Assembly (NCBI GenBank): GCA_005877535.1
Contig: VBOM01000001.1
Location: forward strand, 1-15,523
Direction: 5' to 3'
Source of the DNA: Nitrospirota bacterium
GTDB taxonomy: Bacteria > Nitrospirota > Nitrospiria > Nitrospirales > Nitrospiraceae
DNA: 15,523 nucleotides
The notes under the pieces were generated by a model. The model worked only from the letters and a program-made list of their open reading frames with translations. It made no database searches and was not told the DNA's origin. The translations under genes were made by a program, and so were the position numbers. Below, in pieces: positions 1-8,080 of the stretch (positions within the stretch are counted from its first letter, which is position 1; each line of letters begins with the position of its first letter).

Positions 1-1171
1 TATCGGCCACGAGCAGATTCCCCGCGCAATCCACCACGATGCCAAAGGGGTAACTCAAGCCGGCTTCGAGGGCAGCGCCCTCGTCGCCCCCGTAATGTGC
101 GACACCAACCCCGGCAATGCGCTCAATACGTCCAGTGGTTCGATCCCATCGCCGCACCAAATGATTGTCCGAATCGGTGAAGAAAAGATTCCCCTCTTCA
201 TCCAACGCAATCCCCGATGGCCGAGAGAGACTGCTGCTGGGTGGTTCATCAGGCCCCTGGTACCGATATTCACCGCCGTCGCCCACCACAGTTCGTATCA
301 TACCAGTGACGGGATCAACAGCACGAATCCTTCCGTTGAAGCTATCGGCGATGAATAACGTGCCGTCTGACGCAAGCGCCAATCCGCTGGGACCTGCTAA
401 AGCGGTTTCCACCGCGGCCACACGATCTCCATTATACCCAGCCATTCCTGTCCCTGCGACCGTACAGATCACTCCGGTGGTCAAATCCACAGCCCTCACG
501 CGGTTGTTGCTTTGGTCGGCAATATAGAGGACACCCTCGTCACTCACCGCTAAGGCAGCCGGTTCGTTCAACCCAGCCTCCTCGGCCAATCCCCCGTCAC
601 CAAAGCACCGAGGCCGGCCCAGGCCGGCGACTGTCGTGATCATCCCTGTTGCCGCATCCACACGCCGCACCCGATGGTTCAGGGTATCCGCAATGTAGAG
701 ATGCCCTGCTCGATCGACCACAACCGCGGTTGGAAAATTCAACAGGGCTTGCTCGGCAGGACCACCGTCGCCACTGAAGCGTGTGACCGGCGCTGCACCG
801 GTCGCAACATATCGCACGGTCCCGCTCAGATCAGACTGTTGGGTAACGGCGTGCAAATTGACCGGGCCGCTTTCTGCAAAAGGATCGCCATCCACTCCCT
901 CAGCCACCGGAACGGGGGGGACAGTCTTCGTTCCTGTTTCACCTCCCTGAATACGGCCAGCGACTGTTCTAATACATTGGGTCTTTATGTCGATCCTCCG
1001 AATGACGTGGTTCTCAGAGTCGGCGATGAAGAGGTTACCCTCTGGATCAATGGTGAGACTCTTGGGCTCATTCAGACAAGCCGAAGAGGCCAGAGCTCCA
1101 TCTCCGGACCAGCCTGCGCCTCCGGTACCGGCAACGGTCTGGATGAATCCAGCTTTGAGATCCGTACTCAT
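1..1171 (-). CDS. NHL-repeat beta-propeller protein, C-terminus beyond window
   Basis: This is the 5' part of a gene that runs off the left edge; about 390 codons are visible with no stop. The translation is a tandem series of NHL repeats. At least five units carry a core like IADTLNHRVRRVD followed by TG-x-I-x-TVAG-x-G, and a sixth begins at the edge with LLVAD. NHL repeats fold as beta-propellers used for protein, carbohydrate or nucleic-acid binding; the partner here is unknown. A linker of about 55 residues (roughly 75-130) without the motif separates unit one from the rest. No signal peptide is evident at MSTDLKAGFIQTVAG. The ATG at 1171 is 18 bases after the leuB stop and has GAGG just upstream, so it is probably cotranscribed with leuB. 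Function is unassigned; the family call is firm. Confidence 0.85.
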   Translation of the reverse strand, partial: MSTDLKAGFIQTVAGTGGAGWSGDGALASSACLNEPKSLTIDPEGNLFIADSENHVIRRIDIKTQCIRTVAGRIQGGETGTKTVPPVPVAEGVDGDPFAESGPVNLHAVTQQSDLSGTVRYVATGAAPVTRFSGDGGPAEQALLNFPTAVVVDRAGHLYIADTLNHRVRRVDAATGMITTVAGLGRPRCFGDGGLAEEAGLNEPAALAVSDEGVLYIADQSNNRVRAVDLTTGVICTVAGTGMAGYNGDRVAAVETALAGPSGLALASDGTLFIADSFNGRIRAVDPVTGMIRTVVGDGGEYRYQGPDEPPSSSLSRPSGIALDEEGNLFFTDSDNHLVRRWDRTTGRIERIAGVGVAHYGGDEGAALEAGLSYPFGIVVDCAGNLLVAD

Positions 1172-1189
1172 TTGCCTCAAACATCTTGC

Positions 1190-2263
1190 CTAGTTCAGAT
1201 TTCGCAGGATGGCCTCACCCATTTCTGTCGTATTGACAAGGCGAGTACCCGGACTATGAATATCTTTCGTGCGATAGCCGAGATCGAGGGTTTTCACGAC
1301 CGACTGCTCGATGGCTGCTGCTTCCTTATCCAACTTGAAGGCATAGGACAGCATCATGGCCGCCGAGGCAATTGTCGCAATGGGATTCGCCACATTCTTC
1401 CCGGCAATGTCCGGCGCGCTGCCGTGAATCGGCTCAAACAGTCCAACCTGCGCGCCAATACTGGCCGACGGCAACATGCCGATGGACCCGGTCAACATCG
1501 CGGCTTCATCACTCAGGATGTCACCGAACATATTGTTGCAGAGCATCACATCGAACTGTCGAGGATTGCGCACGAGCTGCATCGCCGCATTGTCGACGTA
1601 GATATGACTCAACTCTACATCCGGATAGCCCTTATGGGTCTCGATGACCACACGACGCCACAGCTCGGATGACTCCAGAACGTTCGCTTTGTCAACGGAC
1701 ATCACTTTTTTCCGGCGTTTTCGCGCAGCCTCGAACGCTACTTTCGCAATGCGTCGGATTTCTTCAGTGGTATAGACCTCAGTGTTGAATCCTCGCTCGC
1801 TCCCGTTCAGCAACTTCTCTATACCTTTGGGTTTCCCGAAATAGATACCGCCGGTCAGTTCACGAATGACGAGGATGTCGATCCCCTCAATCACCTCGCG
1901 CTTCAGTGTGGAGGCATCCGCCAATATCGGATACAACTTCGCCGGGCGTAAATTCGCGTAGAGGCCCAGGTGCTCTCGCAAGCCCAAGAGCGCGCGTTCT
2001 GGACGCAAGCTATATTCCAGCCCGTCCCACTTAGGACCGCCTACCGCGCCGAGCAGAACGGCATCGCTCTGCTTGGCCAGGGTTAGTGTCTCCTGAGGGA
2101 GCGGGACGCCCACTTTGTCGATGGCCTGCCCACCGACATCACCAGACAAAAACTCGAACGTGTGCTCGAACTTCTCGGCCACAGCCTTCAGCACCTTCAC
2201 GGCTTCAGGGACAATCTCCCGACCCACTCCATCACCGGCTAGTACGGCAATCCTCGCCTTCAC
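1190..2263 (-). CDS. leuB: 3-isopropylmalate dehydrogenase
   Basis: This enzyme oxidatively decarboxylates 3-isopropylmalate with NAD+ to 2-ketoisocaproate precursor, the third leucine-specific step, in the cytoplasm. The 357-residue length is normal. Visible family motifs are [11 protein letters not shown], the substrate-binding arginine region [30 protein letters not shown], the metal-binding stretch [13 protein letters not shown], and [18 protein letters not shown] near the C-terminus. The start is GTG at 2263, with GGAG eight bases upstream and [14 protein letters not shown] immediately giving the dehydrogenase nucleotide-binding start. The cupin gene lies 288 bases upstream, separated by an interspersed repeat, and the NHL gene follows 18 bases downstream. 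No convincing promoter was found between repeat and start. leuC and leuD are not in the window. Confidence 0.97.
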   Translation of the reverse strand: MKARIAVLAGDGVGREIVPEAVKVLKAVAEKFEHTFEFLSGDVGGQAIDKVGVPLPQETLTLAKQSDAVLLGAVGGPKWDGLEYSLRPERALLGLREHLGLYANLRPAKLYPILADASTLKREVIEGIDILVIRELTGGIYFGKPKGIEKLLNGSERGFNTEVYTTEEIRRIAKVAFEAARKRRKKVMSVDKANVLESSELWRRVVIETHKGYPDVELSHIYVDNAAMQLVRNPRQFDVMLCNNMFGDILSDEAAMLTGSIGMLPSASIGAQVGLFEPIHGSAPDIAGKNVANPIATIASAAMMLSYAFKLDKEAAAIEQSVVKTLDLGYRTKDIHSPGTRLVNTTEMGEAILRNLN

Positions 2264-2314
2264 AAACCACGCTCCCTCTTTGTGAGTTATGACCGCACCA
2301 GCCTCTATCAGGAT

Positions 2315-2477
2315 CCTGAAAAAGTCTCACTTCTCACCCACCCAACCCCGGTGCGCCAAGACGCACCCTTCACCAGGCAGCGTTCTCGCATCGCTCAGAG
2401 GCTCAACGTACCGAAGCGTACGCCTCGCCTCTTCGCTCGCTGCGGCCTTGTTTAACGGCCTTTTTGAGCATCCTGCG
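2315..2477. repeat. Interspersed Nitrospira-type repeat, copy 1
   Basis: This 288-base gene-free gap between cupin and leuB is mostly filled by a structured, non-coding-looking element. It begins CTGAAAAAGTCTCAC and ends near GAGCATCCTGCGG. It contains small inverted repeats: GGTGCG-6-CGCACC (2350-2367) and CGTAC-6-GTACG (2407-2422). The core at 2431-2450, read on the minus strand, is CAAGGCCGCAGCGAGCGAAG, which recurs in degenerate form at 4582-4601. I recall elements of this kind dispersed through Nitrospira genomes, but copy number cannot be checked here. An open frame crosses it on the + strand but resembles no protein. Boundaries are approximate. Confidence 0.65.
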
Positions 2478-2551
2478 GAAATATTCTCCTGTTTTGCCAC
2501 ACGTGCCGATCATCAGCGTTCCGGTGTTCCTACATCGTTTGTCCGCAGCAT

Positions 2552-2932
2552 CTATTCCAAAACTTCCTCATACTCTGAACGCCAAGCGGGGTCGACCAAA
2601 CAGAGGAACTCGATGGCGGTAGGTCCGCTATTTTCCAGCGACTGCTTGCCTCCCGGCGGCACATAGATAACGGAGCCTGGTTCCACCGCGACGACCGAGT
2701 CGTCTACGGTCAACCGTCCCCGACCAGCGATAATGTAGTAGACCTCTGAAGACGTCAGCCTGTGCCATTTCGACCGAACGCCCGGAGCCAAGGTCCCATG
2801 CACCACACTATACCCAAGCGCGAGCGGTTGTTTCGCCGGATGCAGCAGCTCGCGCAGGACGGTATGGTCGCCTGCCAGAAACTCCGGCCGATCTGCCAGG
2901 GTGACATGAACCACGGAGTACCTCACAGCCAA
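2552..2932 (-). CDS. Small single-domain cupin protein
   Basis: About 120-126 residues forming one cupin beta-barrel, likely cytoplasmic. The central part holds the two cupin motifs: a WHRLTSSEVYYIIAGRG stretch (motif 1) and a GSVIYVPPGGKQSLEN stretch (motif 2), then FLCLVDPAW near the C-terminus. Of the usual metal ligands only one His and the Glu of motif 1 are obvious; the motif 2 His is Gln. Metal binding may thus be atypical. The substrate is unknown. The start is uncertain: TTG at 2932 gives the longest form, while GTG at 2914 has GAGG six bases upstream and fits the usual short N-terminus. It follows leuA by 54 bases on the same strand and is probably in the leu transcript; a role in leucine synthesis is not established. 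Confidence 0.85.
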   Translation of the reverse strand: MAVRYSVVHVTLADRPEFLAGDHTVLRELLHPAKQPLALGYSVVHGTLAPGVRSKWHRLTSSEVYYIIAGRGRLTVDDSVVAVEPGSVIYVPPGGKQSLENSGPTAIEFLCLVDPAWRSEYEEVLE

Positions 2933-2986
2933 CGATACATTCCCGTTTCCAGACCGGAACCGGTGACTCTACCGTGGGCCCTTTCT

Positions 2987-4534
2987 CTAAATCAACCTCA
3001 CCCTCTGCTCGCCCTGCGCCTGTTTTCCTGCCAAGTACGACAACTTGTTTAGCGCATTGAGATAGGCCCGCGCCGAGGCCATGATGATGTCCGTATCCGC
3101 TCCATGGCCAGAGACGGTGTGTCCATCTTCCTGAACCCGGACCGAGACTTCGCCCTGGGCATCAGTCCCACCGGTGATCGCCTTCACGACATACATGAGG
3201 AGCGTGCTCTTGGTCTGCGTGATTGCTGCAATCGTCCGATAGACCGCATCAACCGGTCCATCGCCTATCCCGGTCTGCGAGATCGTTCGTCCGTCGATCT
3301 CGAGTTCGACCGTGGCGGTTGGAACCCGATCAGTCCCGCTGGCCACATGAAACGATTTCAAGGTGATACGATCGGGCATTTTGGCCAACTCTTCGGAGAC
3401 AATGACTTCGAGATCCTCTTCGTAGATCTCCTTCTTTTGATCGGCCAACTTCTTGAACCGCTCGAACGCATGGTTTACCTCCTCGTCCGAGAGCGTATAC
3501 CCTAACTCCTCGAGCCGCTGGCGAAACGCATGCCGGCCTGAGAGCTTCCCCATGACCATCTTGCTCTCAACCAGCCCAATCGACTCCGGCCGCATAATTT
3601 CATACGTCGCCTTGTCCTTCAGCAGGCCGTCTTGGTGAATGCCTGACGTATGGGCGAAGGCGTTCGCTCCGACGATCGCCTTGTTAGGCTGGACCACCAT
3701 GCCGGTAATCTTGCTGACCAATCGGCTGGTCTTCGAGATCTCTTCGGCTTGAATCGTCGTGTCTGCTTGATAGAAATCTTTCCTGGTCCGAAGCCCCATG
3801 ACAATTTCTTCCAGTGCGGTATTCCCTGCCCGCTCACCAATCCCATTGATCGTGCACTCGACTTGACCGGCCCCTTCGAACACCGCCGCCAAGCTGTTTC
3901 CCACGGCCATGCCCAGATCGTTATGGCAATGGACGGAGATCACCGCCTTCGCACTGTTTGGTACCTGCTCACGAATTCCACGAATGAGCATGCCGAATTC
4001 TTGTGGCACCGCATAGCCGACCGTATCAGGAATATTAATCGTCCCGGCTCCTGCGGCAATCACCGCCTCGATCACCTCATAGAGATAAGTAGGATCTGAA
4101 CGACTGGCATCCATAGGCGAAAACTCCACATCATCCACATACCCCCTCGCCCGTTGCACCATCTCGACCGCGCGCCTCTTCGCCTCGTCACGCGTCATTC
4201 TGAACTGGTGCTTTAAGTGGATATCCGAGGTCGAGAGAAACGTATGAATGCGGACCTTCGGGGCCCCCTTCAATGCCTCCCAGGCTCGATCGATATCCTC
4301 CGGACGAGCCCGAGCCAAGCTGCAAATCGTCGGTCCCTCGACTTCCTGCGCGATTCGCCGCACCGCTTCAAAATCCCCGGGTGAGCTAAAGGCAAATCCT
4401 GCCTCGATGATATCGACCCCCAAACGTGCCAACTGCTTCGCCACCATGATTTTCTCTTCCACATTCATGCTGGCCCCTGGAGATTGCTCTCCATCACGTA
4501 GGGTCGTATCAAAGATTCGTATCATCCGTGTCAT
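2987..4534 (-). CDS. leuA: 2-isopropylmalate synthase
   Basis: Condenses 2-ketoisovalerate with acetyl-CoA to 2-isopropylmalate, the committed and leucine-inhibited step of leucine synthesis. The 515-residue length is normal for the full bacterial form. The N-terminal TIM barrel shows [42 protein letters not shown], the metal-binding [15 protein letters not shown], and [14 protein letters not shown]. The linker has [13 protein letters not shown], and the C-terminal ~120 residues form the regulatory leucine-binding domain, so feedback inhibition is expected. The start is ATG at 4534, with AGAGGTGA about five bases upstream; a second ATG three codons in is possible. Expression should be controlled by the T-box leader at 4730-4980, which ends 195 bases upstream. 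The cupin gene follows 54 bases downstream. Confidence 0.97.
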   Translation of the reverse strand: MTRMIRIFDTTLRDGEQSPGASMNVEEKIMVAKQLARLGVDIIEAGFAFSSPGDFEAVRRIAQEVEGPTICSLARARPEDIDRAWEALKGAPKVRIHTFLSTSDIHLKHQFRMTRDEAKRRAVEMVQRARGYVDDVEFSPMDASRSDPTYLYEVIEAVIAAGAGTINIPDTVGYAVPQEFGMLIRGIREQVPNSAKAVISVHCHNDLGMAVGNSLAAVFEGAGQVECTINGIGERAGNTALEEIVMGLRTRKDFYQADTTIQAEEISKTSRLVSKITGMVVQPNKAIVGANAFAHTSGIHQDGLLKDKATYEIMRPESIGLVESKMVMGKLSGRHAFRQRLEELGYTLSDEEVNHAFERFKKLADQKKEIYEEDLEVIVSEELAKMPDRITLKSFHVASGTDRVPTATVELEIDGRTISQTGIGDGPVDAVYRTIAAITQTKSTLLMYVVKAITGGTDAQGEVSVRVQEDGHTVSGHGADTDIIMASARAYLNALNKLSYLAGKQAQGEQRVRLI

Positions 4535-4554
4535 GATTTCACCTCTCTTAATCT

Positions 4555-4720
4555 TGTGAGACTGCTCACAATGTCTTCCAGCAAGGCCGCAGGAAGCGAG
4601 ACGACCGAGGCGTACCGTTTCTCACCCACCCGCCCCGAGCTGCCGAGACAGCTCTTTCACCAATGGGTACGTCGCAGGGAGGTACGCGACTTAAAACGCT
4701 GCGGGAAAGCATGTTCAGCA
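4555..4720. repeat. Degenerate interspersed repeat, copy 2, in leuA leader
   Basis: Between the T-box terminator and leuA lies a stretch with no plausible gene. On the + strand, 4582-4601 reads CAAGGCCGCAGGAAGCGAGA, a near match to the minus strand of the copy at 2431-2450, followed in both by GAGGCGTAC. A segment with CTCACCCACC also recurs in both copies. A perfect hairpin TGTGAG-ACTG-CTCACA (4555-4570) stands about 20 bases upstream of the leuA start. A shorter inverted pair, GTCGC and GCGAC, lies at about 4670-4690. The core is inverted relative to copy 1. It is probably a decayed or rearranged copy; boundaries are approximate. Confidence 0.5.
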
Positions 4721-4729
4721 ATCTCAAAT

Positions 4730-4764
4730 AAAAAAACCTCCATCCCCACGCCCAGGGACGGAGG
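4730..4764 (-). terminator. Rho-independent terminator of the leuA T-box
   Basis: On the minus strand CCTCCGTCCC and GGGGATGGAGG form about ten pairs around a short loop, followed by seven T's (4730-4736). The 5' arm contains the same CTCCG and CCCT segments that the T-box needs for the antiterminator, so the two structures are mutually exclusive. Confidence 0.93.
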
Positions 4765-4980
4765 CTTGAGAAGCTCCGTGGTACCACCCTGATTTAGCCA
4801 TGAACAACGTGTCGCGGTCCACAGCCCTTCATTATGCCCTGTACGGGGGCGAGGCGGAATCCATTACTCGGGGTTCACGGATTCTGGCTCAGAGGCGAGT
4901 TCGGCGCCGCGCAGGCTGGTTTGCACCATTCACCAGCTCTCTCTCATTGCTGTGCGAATCGCGTACTACTCCTCGTCGTA
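4730..4980 (-). promoter_or_regulatory. T-box riboswitch (leucine) controlling leuA
   Basis: A tRNA-sensing leader on the minus strand that reads leucyl-tRNA charging. Stem I starts just after the pssA stop, with GACGAGGAGTAGTAC (5' side of the specifier loop), AGAGAGC at 4936-4942, and a GAA-CTC specifier on the 3' side (CTC, leucine, at 4897-4899). The T-box AGGGTGGTACCACGG is at 4776-4790. In the antiterminator, AGGG pairs with CCCT and CGGAG with CTCCG, leaving TGGTACCA in the bulge, where TGGT can pair with an uncharged tRNA end of ACCA type. The alternative is the terminator at 4730-4764. Uncharged tRNA-Leu should favour read-through into leuA. No clear promoter was found just upstream, so the input may be read-through from the ilv genes. 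Confidence 0.93.
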
Positions 4981-4984
4981 GCCA

Positions 4985-5791
4985 TTAGAACTTCGATTCA
5001 CTCACCGACTGCTCGGTCTTGGGCGACGGACGCTTCCCGGTCATCTTCGACAGAAGTCCGACGAGCCGTTCTGCCGGACCGAGCAAGGCGTACCCGGCAA
5101 AGATGACAAATAGCATAACTTGGGGCCAGGCGGCTACGAGCATGAGCGCCAAAATTCCCCATACGAGATAGGTAATGTGCCGACCGCCACTGAACTTCAT
5201 GTCCTTAAAACTCCGATACTTGATGGTGCTCACCATCAAGAACGAAAGGGTCAACGTAATAATCAGGACAATGAGGGGCTTCACTTCCGTTCCAATCCTG
5301 ACGCTATAGTGGTCAAAAATCACGAGTGACGCCACGACCCCTGCCGCTGCAGGAATAGCCAACCCAGTAAAGTACTTGCCGTCCGACACTGCTGCAGCCG
5401 AATTAAACCGGGCCAACCGAACCGCACCCATCGCCACATAGGCAAACATCACCGCCACACCAAACGTACCCTGTCCGCTCAGCGCCCAGGAATAAATCAA
5501 GAGGCCGGGAGCAACCCCGAACGACACCACGTCAGACAACGAGTCGTATTCGAGGCCGAAATGGCTGGTGCTGTTCGTCAACCGCGCGGACTTTCCATCG
5601 AGCACGTCGAAGATCATCGCCACCAGGATTGCGACCGCTGCGACCATGTAGTCCGCATTGAACACCGACAGCATCGAAAACACGCCGCACAATAGATTCC
5701 CTGTCGTAAAAAGATTCGGAATCAGGTGCATGGCGGCCTTGCGCCGCTTCCCATCTCTTCCGAATGATTGACGAAGTCCCGTGGTTTTCAT
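4985..5791 (-). CDS. pssA: CDP-diacylglycerol-serine O-phosphatidyltransferase
   Basis: Membrane enzyme that transfers a phosphatidyl group from CDP-diacylglycerol to L-serine, giving phosphatidylserine. The CDP-alcohol phosphatidyltransferase signature is complete: D65-G66-x2-A69-R70-x8-G79-x3-D83-x3-D87. Several hydrophobic segments follow, consistent with a polytopic membrane protein; 268 residues is normal for the PssA type found outside E. coli and its relatives. The ATG at 5791 overlaps the psd stop in an ATGA, suggesting translational coupling with the enzyme that uses its product. The stop at 4985 lies right at the 5' edge of the leuA T-box. Confidence 0.95.
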   Translation of the reverse strand: MKTTGLRQSFGRDGKRRKAAMHLIPNLFTTGNLLCGVFSMLSVFNADYMVAAVAILVAMIFDVLDGKSARLTNSTSHFGLEYDSLSDVVSFGVAPGLLIYSWALSGQGTFGVAVMFAYVAMGAVRLARFNSAAAVSDGKYFTGLAIPAAAGVVASLVIFDHYSVRIGTEVKPLIVLIITLTLSFLMVSTIKYRSFKDMKFSGGRHITYLVWGILALMLVAAWPQVMLFVIFAGYALLGPAERLVGLLSKMTGKRPSPKTEQSVSESKF

Positions 5792-6438
5792 CGCAATTCC
5801 CCCAGAATGGTCTCTCCACCTTTGACTCGATCGCCGACTGCAACTTTTATAGCCGTCCCGACAGGAAGAAAGGTATCCATCCTCGACCCGAATCGAATCA
5901 AGCCGAATCGTTCACCGCGCACGGCCCGATCTCCCGATGAGATCCAACAAACAATCCGTCTGGCAATCAACCCGGCCACCTGCACACAAAGCACCTTCGC
6001 ACCTTGCACCGTCCGAATCATCAAGGCATTTTGCTCATTCCTCAAAGTCGCATCCGGCCTGCTGGCCATGAGGAATAAACCCGGCTGATACTGGACCTCC
6101 TCGACGACCCCTTCACAGGGAATCCGATTAATGTGCACATCGAGCACGTTCAAGAAGATAGTGAGTCGAATGCTGCGATCCTTAATGAATCGTGGCTCGA
6201 ACTCTTCTTCGATGGCGATGACTTTCCCGTCACCGGACGCCACGACAAGACCAGGCCCCTGAGGGACCACCCGGGAGGGATTGCGAAAGAACCATGAGAC
6301 GAAGAGCGTCAGAGTCGCCGCCCCGAGCGCCGCAATGGTCCAGCCCAGCCAGCCTGCTAATAGTGTAACGCCGGCAGCAACTCCGATGAAAGGAATTCCT
6401 TCTTTGGCAAACGGGATGCCGACGGCACGATCTGCCAC
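5788..6438 (-). CDS. psd: Phosphatidylserine decarboxylase, short form
   Basis: Pyruvoyl enzyme that decarboxylates phosphatidylserine to phosphatidylethanolamine at the membrane. The 216-residue length matches the short family form rather than the E. coli form. Two hydrophobic segments lie at the N-terminus (about 15-50), followed by WFFRNPSRVVP, then FLNVLDVHINRIPCEG and the self-cleavage site GSRMD. Cleavage between Gly184 and Ser185 would make the pyruvoyl alpha chain of about 32 residues. The start is GTG at 6438; its GAGGAG overlaps the ilvC stop codon. The 14-base gap to ilvC and the ATGA overlap with pssA place it firmly in one operon. Confidence 0.95.
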   Translation of the reverse strand: MADRAVGIPFAKEGIPFIGVAAGVTLLAGWLGWTIAALGAATLTLFVSWFFRNPSRVVPQGPGLVVASGDGKVIAIEEEFEPRFIKDRSIRLTIFLNVLDVHINRIPCEGVVEEVQYQPGLFLMASRPDATLRNEQNALMIRTVQGAKVLCVQVAGLIARRIVCWISSGDRAVRGERFGLIRFGSRMDTFLPVGTAIKVAVGDRVKGGETILGELR

Positions 6439-6452
6439 AGAGTTTTCACTCC

Positions 6453-7469
<1,017 letters not shown>

Positions 7470-7533
7470 TCACTCCTGGGTAACAACGGTGTTCGCTCTG
7501 CTGAACTGATGTGGATAATAAGCCCGGTAGAGA

Positions 7534-8052
7534 CTATTCGCGGGCAATCTTTTTCGCCTGCACCCCTGTCGACCGAATCGACTCGCGGGCGACCGCAACC
7601 CGTCCGGTACGTGTGAGCTCTTTAATTCCGAGGGGCTGCAGCAGGTTGATGATCGCTTCAATTTTTCGTGGATCTCCGGTCACCTCGATCGTATACGTCG
7701 CCGGCGTGGAATCGATGACGTTGGCCCGGAAAATATCGGCGATCCGCAACGCTTCAGCACGATCTTCCAGCCGCGTATGCACCTTAATGAGCGCCGTCTC
7801 CCGCGAGACAAAATCGCTCTCATTGAGATCCACGACCTTAATGACGTCGATCAATTTATTGAGCTGTTTCACGATCTGCTCGATGATCCGCTCGTCTCCA
7901 GACGTGACAATGGTCATCTGCGACATGGACGGATCGAGTGTCGGCGCCACAGAGAGACTTTCGATGTTGAACCCACGACCGCTAAATAGACCAGCGACCC
8001 GAGACAAGGAACCAAACTTATTCTCCACGGTTATCGAAATAATGTGTTCCAT
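7534..8052 (-). CDS. ilvN: Acetolactate synthase regulatory (small) subunit
   Basis: Regulatory partner of IlvB that confers valine feedback inhibition and stimulates the catalytic subunit. It opens with an ACT domain: MEHIISITVENKFGSLSRVAGLF, then SGRGFNIESLSVAPT and MTIVTSG. A second alpha/beta domain follows, ending near GIKELTRTGRVAVARE. The product is about 172 residues, normal for the long small-subunit form. The ATG at 8052 gives the usual family N-terminus. An in-frame TTG at 8058 with GGGGG upstream would add two residues, and the sequence does not decide between them. It lies 28 bases after the ilvB stop. Confidence 0.96.
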   Translation of the reverse strand: MEHIISITVENKFGSLSRVAGLFSGRGFNIESLSVAPTLDPSMSQMTIVTSGDERIIEQIVKQLNKLIDVIKVVDLNESDFVSRETALIKVHTRLEDRAEALRIADIFRANVIDSTPATYTIEVTGDPRKIEAIINLLQPLGIKELTRTGRVAVARESIRSTGVQAKKIARE

Positions 8053-8080
8053 ACTCAATATGAGCCCCCAACACCGTCGG

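Noticed and set aside
674..1672. 332-codon open frame on the + strand
   Set aside because: It lies antisense to the NHL and leuB genes, resembles no family, and crosses their boundary; both opposing genes have clear motifs.
2289..2666. 125-codon open frame on the + strand
   Set aside because: It covers the interspersed repeat and the end of the cupin gene; there is no family resemblance and no ribosome-binding site.
2941..2985. Hairpin-like GC-rich stretch between leuA and the cupin gene
   Set aside because: Arms (ACCGG and CCGGT) leave a two-base loop and there is no U-run, so it is not a convincing terminator.
4800..5106. Small + strand open frames over the T-box and pssA end
   Set aside because: The sequence is fully explained by the T-box leader and pssA on the minus strand.
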